Below, piece by piece: positions 5,901 to 7,250 of a DNA stretch of 7,250 bases (positions are counted from its first letter, which is position 1; each line of letters begins with the position of its first letter). The notes below the pieces were generated by a model, which was not told where the DNA came from, searched no databases, and saw only the letters and a program-made list of their open reading frames with translations. Source of the DNA: Nitrospiraceae bacterium (GTDB taxonomy: Bacteria; Nitrospirota; Nitrospiria; Nitrospirales; Nitrospiraceae); contig SYGW01000041.1 of assembly GCA_005800255.1 (NCBI GenBank), positions 1 through 7,250 on the forward strand. The letters run 5' to 3'. The position numbers and the translations under genes were made by a program.

Positions 5901-6679
5901 GTCACGATTTCCCGGAACAAAAAATGGAGCCTCTCTCAATTCCTGCCCCGCAAACAGGGAGGCTCGTCCGATTCTCCGAGCCAGTCCCCTATGCAACGGC
6001 CTGGACCCTCCAGCAACAACTACAACAAGAACGGATTGCGGAACGGCGGGGGGATACCCTGTTGCTCCTTGAACATACGCCGGTCTATACCCTGGGCCGC
6101 AGCACCAAACCGGCCCATTGGAGCTGCGGAGAAGAAGCTCTGCGCCAAACAGGCGCCAGCCTCCAGTCCGTCGATCGTGGCGGTTCGATCACCTACCATG
6201 GACCGGGGCAGGTCGTGGGCTATCCCATTCTCAAACTGTCACATTATTGTTCAGGGCCGAAACAGTATGTGCGGATGCTGGAAGAAGCCCTGATCCATAC
6301 CCTCGCCCATTGGGGAATTGACGGTTATCGCCTCGATAAGAAGCCCGGCGTCTGGGTCCGCGCGAACCAGGCCGATGCGAAAATTGCCGCGATCGGAGTC
6401 CGGATCGATCATGGAGTCACGATCCATGGATTCGCGCTCAATGTAGATCTGGAGCTCTCCCCCTTCTCCCATATCCTGCCCTGCGGCCTGGCGCAATGTC
6501 CCATCACCTCCATGGCGAAGGTCCGGCAATCCGCCCTCTCCCCTCTAGCCGTTGCGCAACAGGTCGCAGTAGAATTCGCGCGGACGTTCAATCTGCAATG
6601 GATAGATCTCCCGCCTAAGCCCCTGGGGCAGGAGCATCAGGATCGCCAGCTTGCAGCAACAGCCCAACTGCACCCCTGA
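5897..6679 (+). CDS. lipB: Octanoyl-[ACP]:protein N-octanoyltransferase LipB
   Basis: LipB transfers octanoate from acyl carrier protein to a lysine of lipoyl domains (2-oxoacid dehydrogenase E2 subunits, GcvH) in the cytoplasm; LipA then inserts sulfur to make lipoate. Signature motifs in the 260-aa product are [13 protein letters not shown] (56-68), [17 protein letters not shown] (94-110), the catalytic Lys162 in [16 protein letters not shown] (177-183) and the catalytic Cys196 in ILPCGL. The last 25 residues or so are an unconserved tail. The start at 5897 is chosen for its ATGA overlap with the protease stop, implying coupled translation. The in-frame ATG at 5924 would lose only nine residues before the conserved part and is a real alternative. 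A reading from 5819 would run deep inside the protease gene and is not favoured. No lipA is seen in the window. It is 14 nt upstream of the glutamate dehydrogenase gene. Confidence 0.95.
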   Translation: MSHDFPEQKMEPLSIPAPQTGRLVRFSEPVPYATAWTLQQQLQQERIAERRGDTLLLLEHTPVYTLGRSTKPAHWSCGEEALRQTGASLQSVDRGGSITYHGPGQVVGYPILKLSHYCSGPKQYVRMLEEALIHTLAHWGIDGYRLDKKPGVWVRANQADAKIAAIGVRIDHGVTIHGFALNVDLELSPFSHILPCGLAQCPITSMAKVRQSALSPLAVAQQVAVEFARTFNLQWIDLPPKPLGQEHQDRQLAATAQLHP

Positions 6680-6693
6680 CAAAGGAACAACCC

Positions 6694-7250
6694 ATGCGTG
6701 AATTCGACACACAAACGTTCCGGTTGGCGGTGGCGCAGTTCGATCAAGCAGCCGAGGCGCTGGAGCTGGATCAGAATTTACGCGAGCGGCTGAAACTTCC
6801 GCAGCGGTCGCTGATCGTCAGCGTGCCGGTTCGCATGGATGACGGCCGGGTCGAAGTCTATACCGGCTATCGGGTGCAGCACGATTCGTCCCGCGGCCCC
6901 ACCAAGGGCGGCGTCCGCTACCATCCGGATGTAAACCTTGGAGAAGTCGCAGCCCTCGCCATGTGGATGACCTGGAAATGCGCCTTGACCGACCTGCCCT
7001 ATGGAGGAGCCAAAGGGGCCGTGGCGGTCGATCCCAAGCAGTTATCGCGAGCAGAGCTCCAGCGGCTGACCAGGCGTTATGCGGCGGAAATTTTCCCGTT
7101 GATCGGGCCGGAGCAGGACATTCCAGCCCCGGACGTCGGCACAGACGCCCAGGTGATGGCCTGGATGATGGACACCTACAGTCAGCAAGTGGGCTATTCG
7201 GTGCCGGGCGTCGTCACAGGCAAGCCCCTCTCGATCGGCGGCAGCCTCGG
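6694..7250 (+). CDS. Glutamate dehydrogenase (Glu/Leu/Phe/Val family), N-terminal part
   Basis: The open frame runs off the window after 185 full codons. It encodes the start of a hexameric-type glutamate dehydrogenase, which interconverts glutamate with 2-oxoglutarate and ammonia. Visible are the dimerisation-domain opening [19 protein letters not shown] (43-61), the substrate-binding KGGVRYHP (Lys71), the [16 protein letters not shown] segment with Lys95 and the catalytic-position Lys107, and [20 protein letters not shown] with the catalytic-position Asp147. Assignment of these residues rests on alignment from memory to the Clostridium symbiosum enzyme. The usual GGAKGGV reads GGAKGAV here. 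AAAGGA seven bases before the ATG at 6694 supports the start. NAD versus NADP preference cannot be judged because the Rossmann domain lies outside. It follows lipB by 14 nt, probably as the third gene of the htrA-lipB operon. Confidence 0.93.
   Translation, partial: MREFDTQTFRLAVAQFDQAAEALELDQNLRERLKLPQRSLIVSVPVRMDDGRVEVYTGYRVQHDSSRGPTKGGVRYHPDVNLGEVAALAMWMTWKCALTDLPYGGAKGAVAVDPKQLSRAELQRLTRRYAAEIFPLIGPEQDIPAPDVGTDAQVMAWMMDTYSQQVGYSVPGVVTGKPLSIGGSL

Noticed and set aside
5247..5996. A 249-codon minus-strand open frame opposite the protease gene.
   Set aside because: It is a shadow of the protease and lipB coding sequence, rich in Asp, Arg and Gly without any domain, and lies antisense to intact catalytic motifs.

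Overview
This 7.25 kb window reads as an ordinary, gene-dense bacterial chromosome region. The GC content looks high, genes sit head to tail with frequent 4-base ATGA overlaps, and there is no insertion sequence, phage gene, CRISPR array or clear sign of transfer. The mix of proteins would suit a Gram-negative, Nitrospira-like lineage: a group 2-type sigma-70, a periplasmic single-PDZ HtrA, LipB, an NAD(P)-glutamate dehydrogenase and bacterial TrmI. That taxonomic guess is an inference from memory of such proteins, not something the sequence proves.

Left half (1-3058), all on the minus strand and read right to left: trmI (tRNA m1A58 methyltransferase), an SDR-family oxidoreductase, aroE (shikimate dehydrogenase), aroK (shikimate kinase), then the 5' part of a tRNA gene, probably tRNA-Arg, cut by the window edge. 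trmI/SDR and aroE/aroK each share an ATGA stop/start overlap, and SDR and aroE are 20 nt apart, so the four genes look like one operon. AroE and AroK catalyse consecutive steps (3-dehydroshikimate to shikimate to shikimate 3-phosphate). A sigma-70-type promoter lies so close to the trmI start codon that the mRNA may be leaderless. The 34-nt aroK-tRNA gap holds a perfect TTGACA box and a 10-bp palindrome resembling the core of a ParB parS site.

Centre (3059-3454): a 396-nt divergent intergenic region with the trmI promoter, a short hairpin and two overlapping small palindromes. No convincing promoter for the rightward gene was found.

Right half (3455-7250), all on the plus strand: a 418-aa sigma-70 factor closed by a strong symmetric terminator. 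Then comes a second apparent operon: an HtrA/Deg-type serine protease with signal peptide, lipB (octanoyltransferase, overlapping the protease stop by ATGA) and the first 185 codons of a glutamate dehydrogenase running off the window. LipB feeds lipoylation of 2-oxoacid dehydrogenases and the glycine cleavage system; glutamate dehydrogenase interconverts glutamate and 2-oxoglutarate. That is a loose metabolic link at best.

I did not find a previously undescribed system. The observations most worth checking are the possible leaderless trmI transcript, the palindrome inside the putative tRNA promoter spacer, and the divergent -10-recognition surroundings of the sigma factor.
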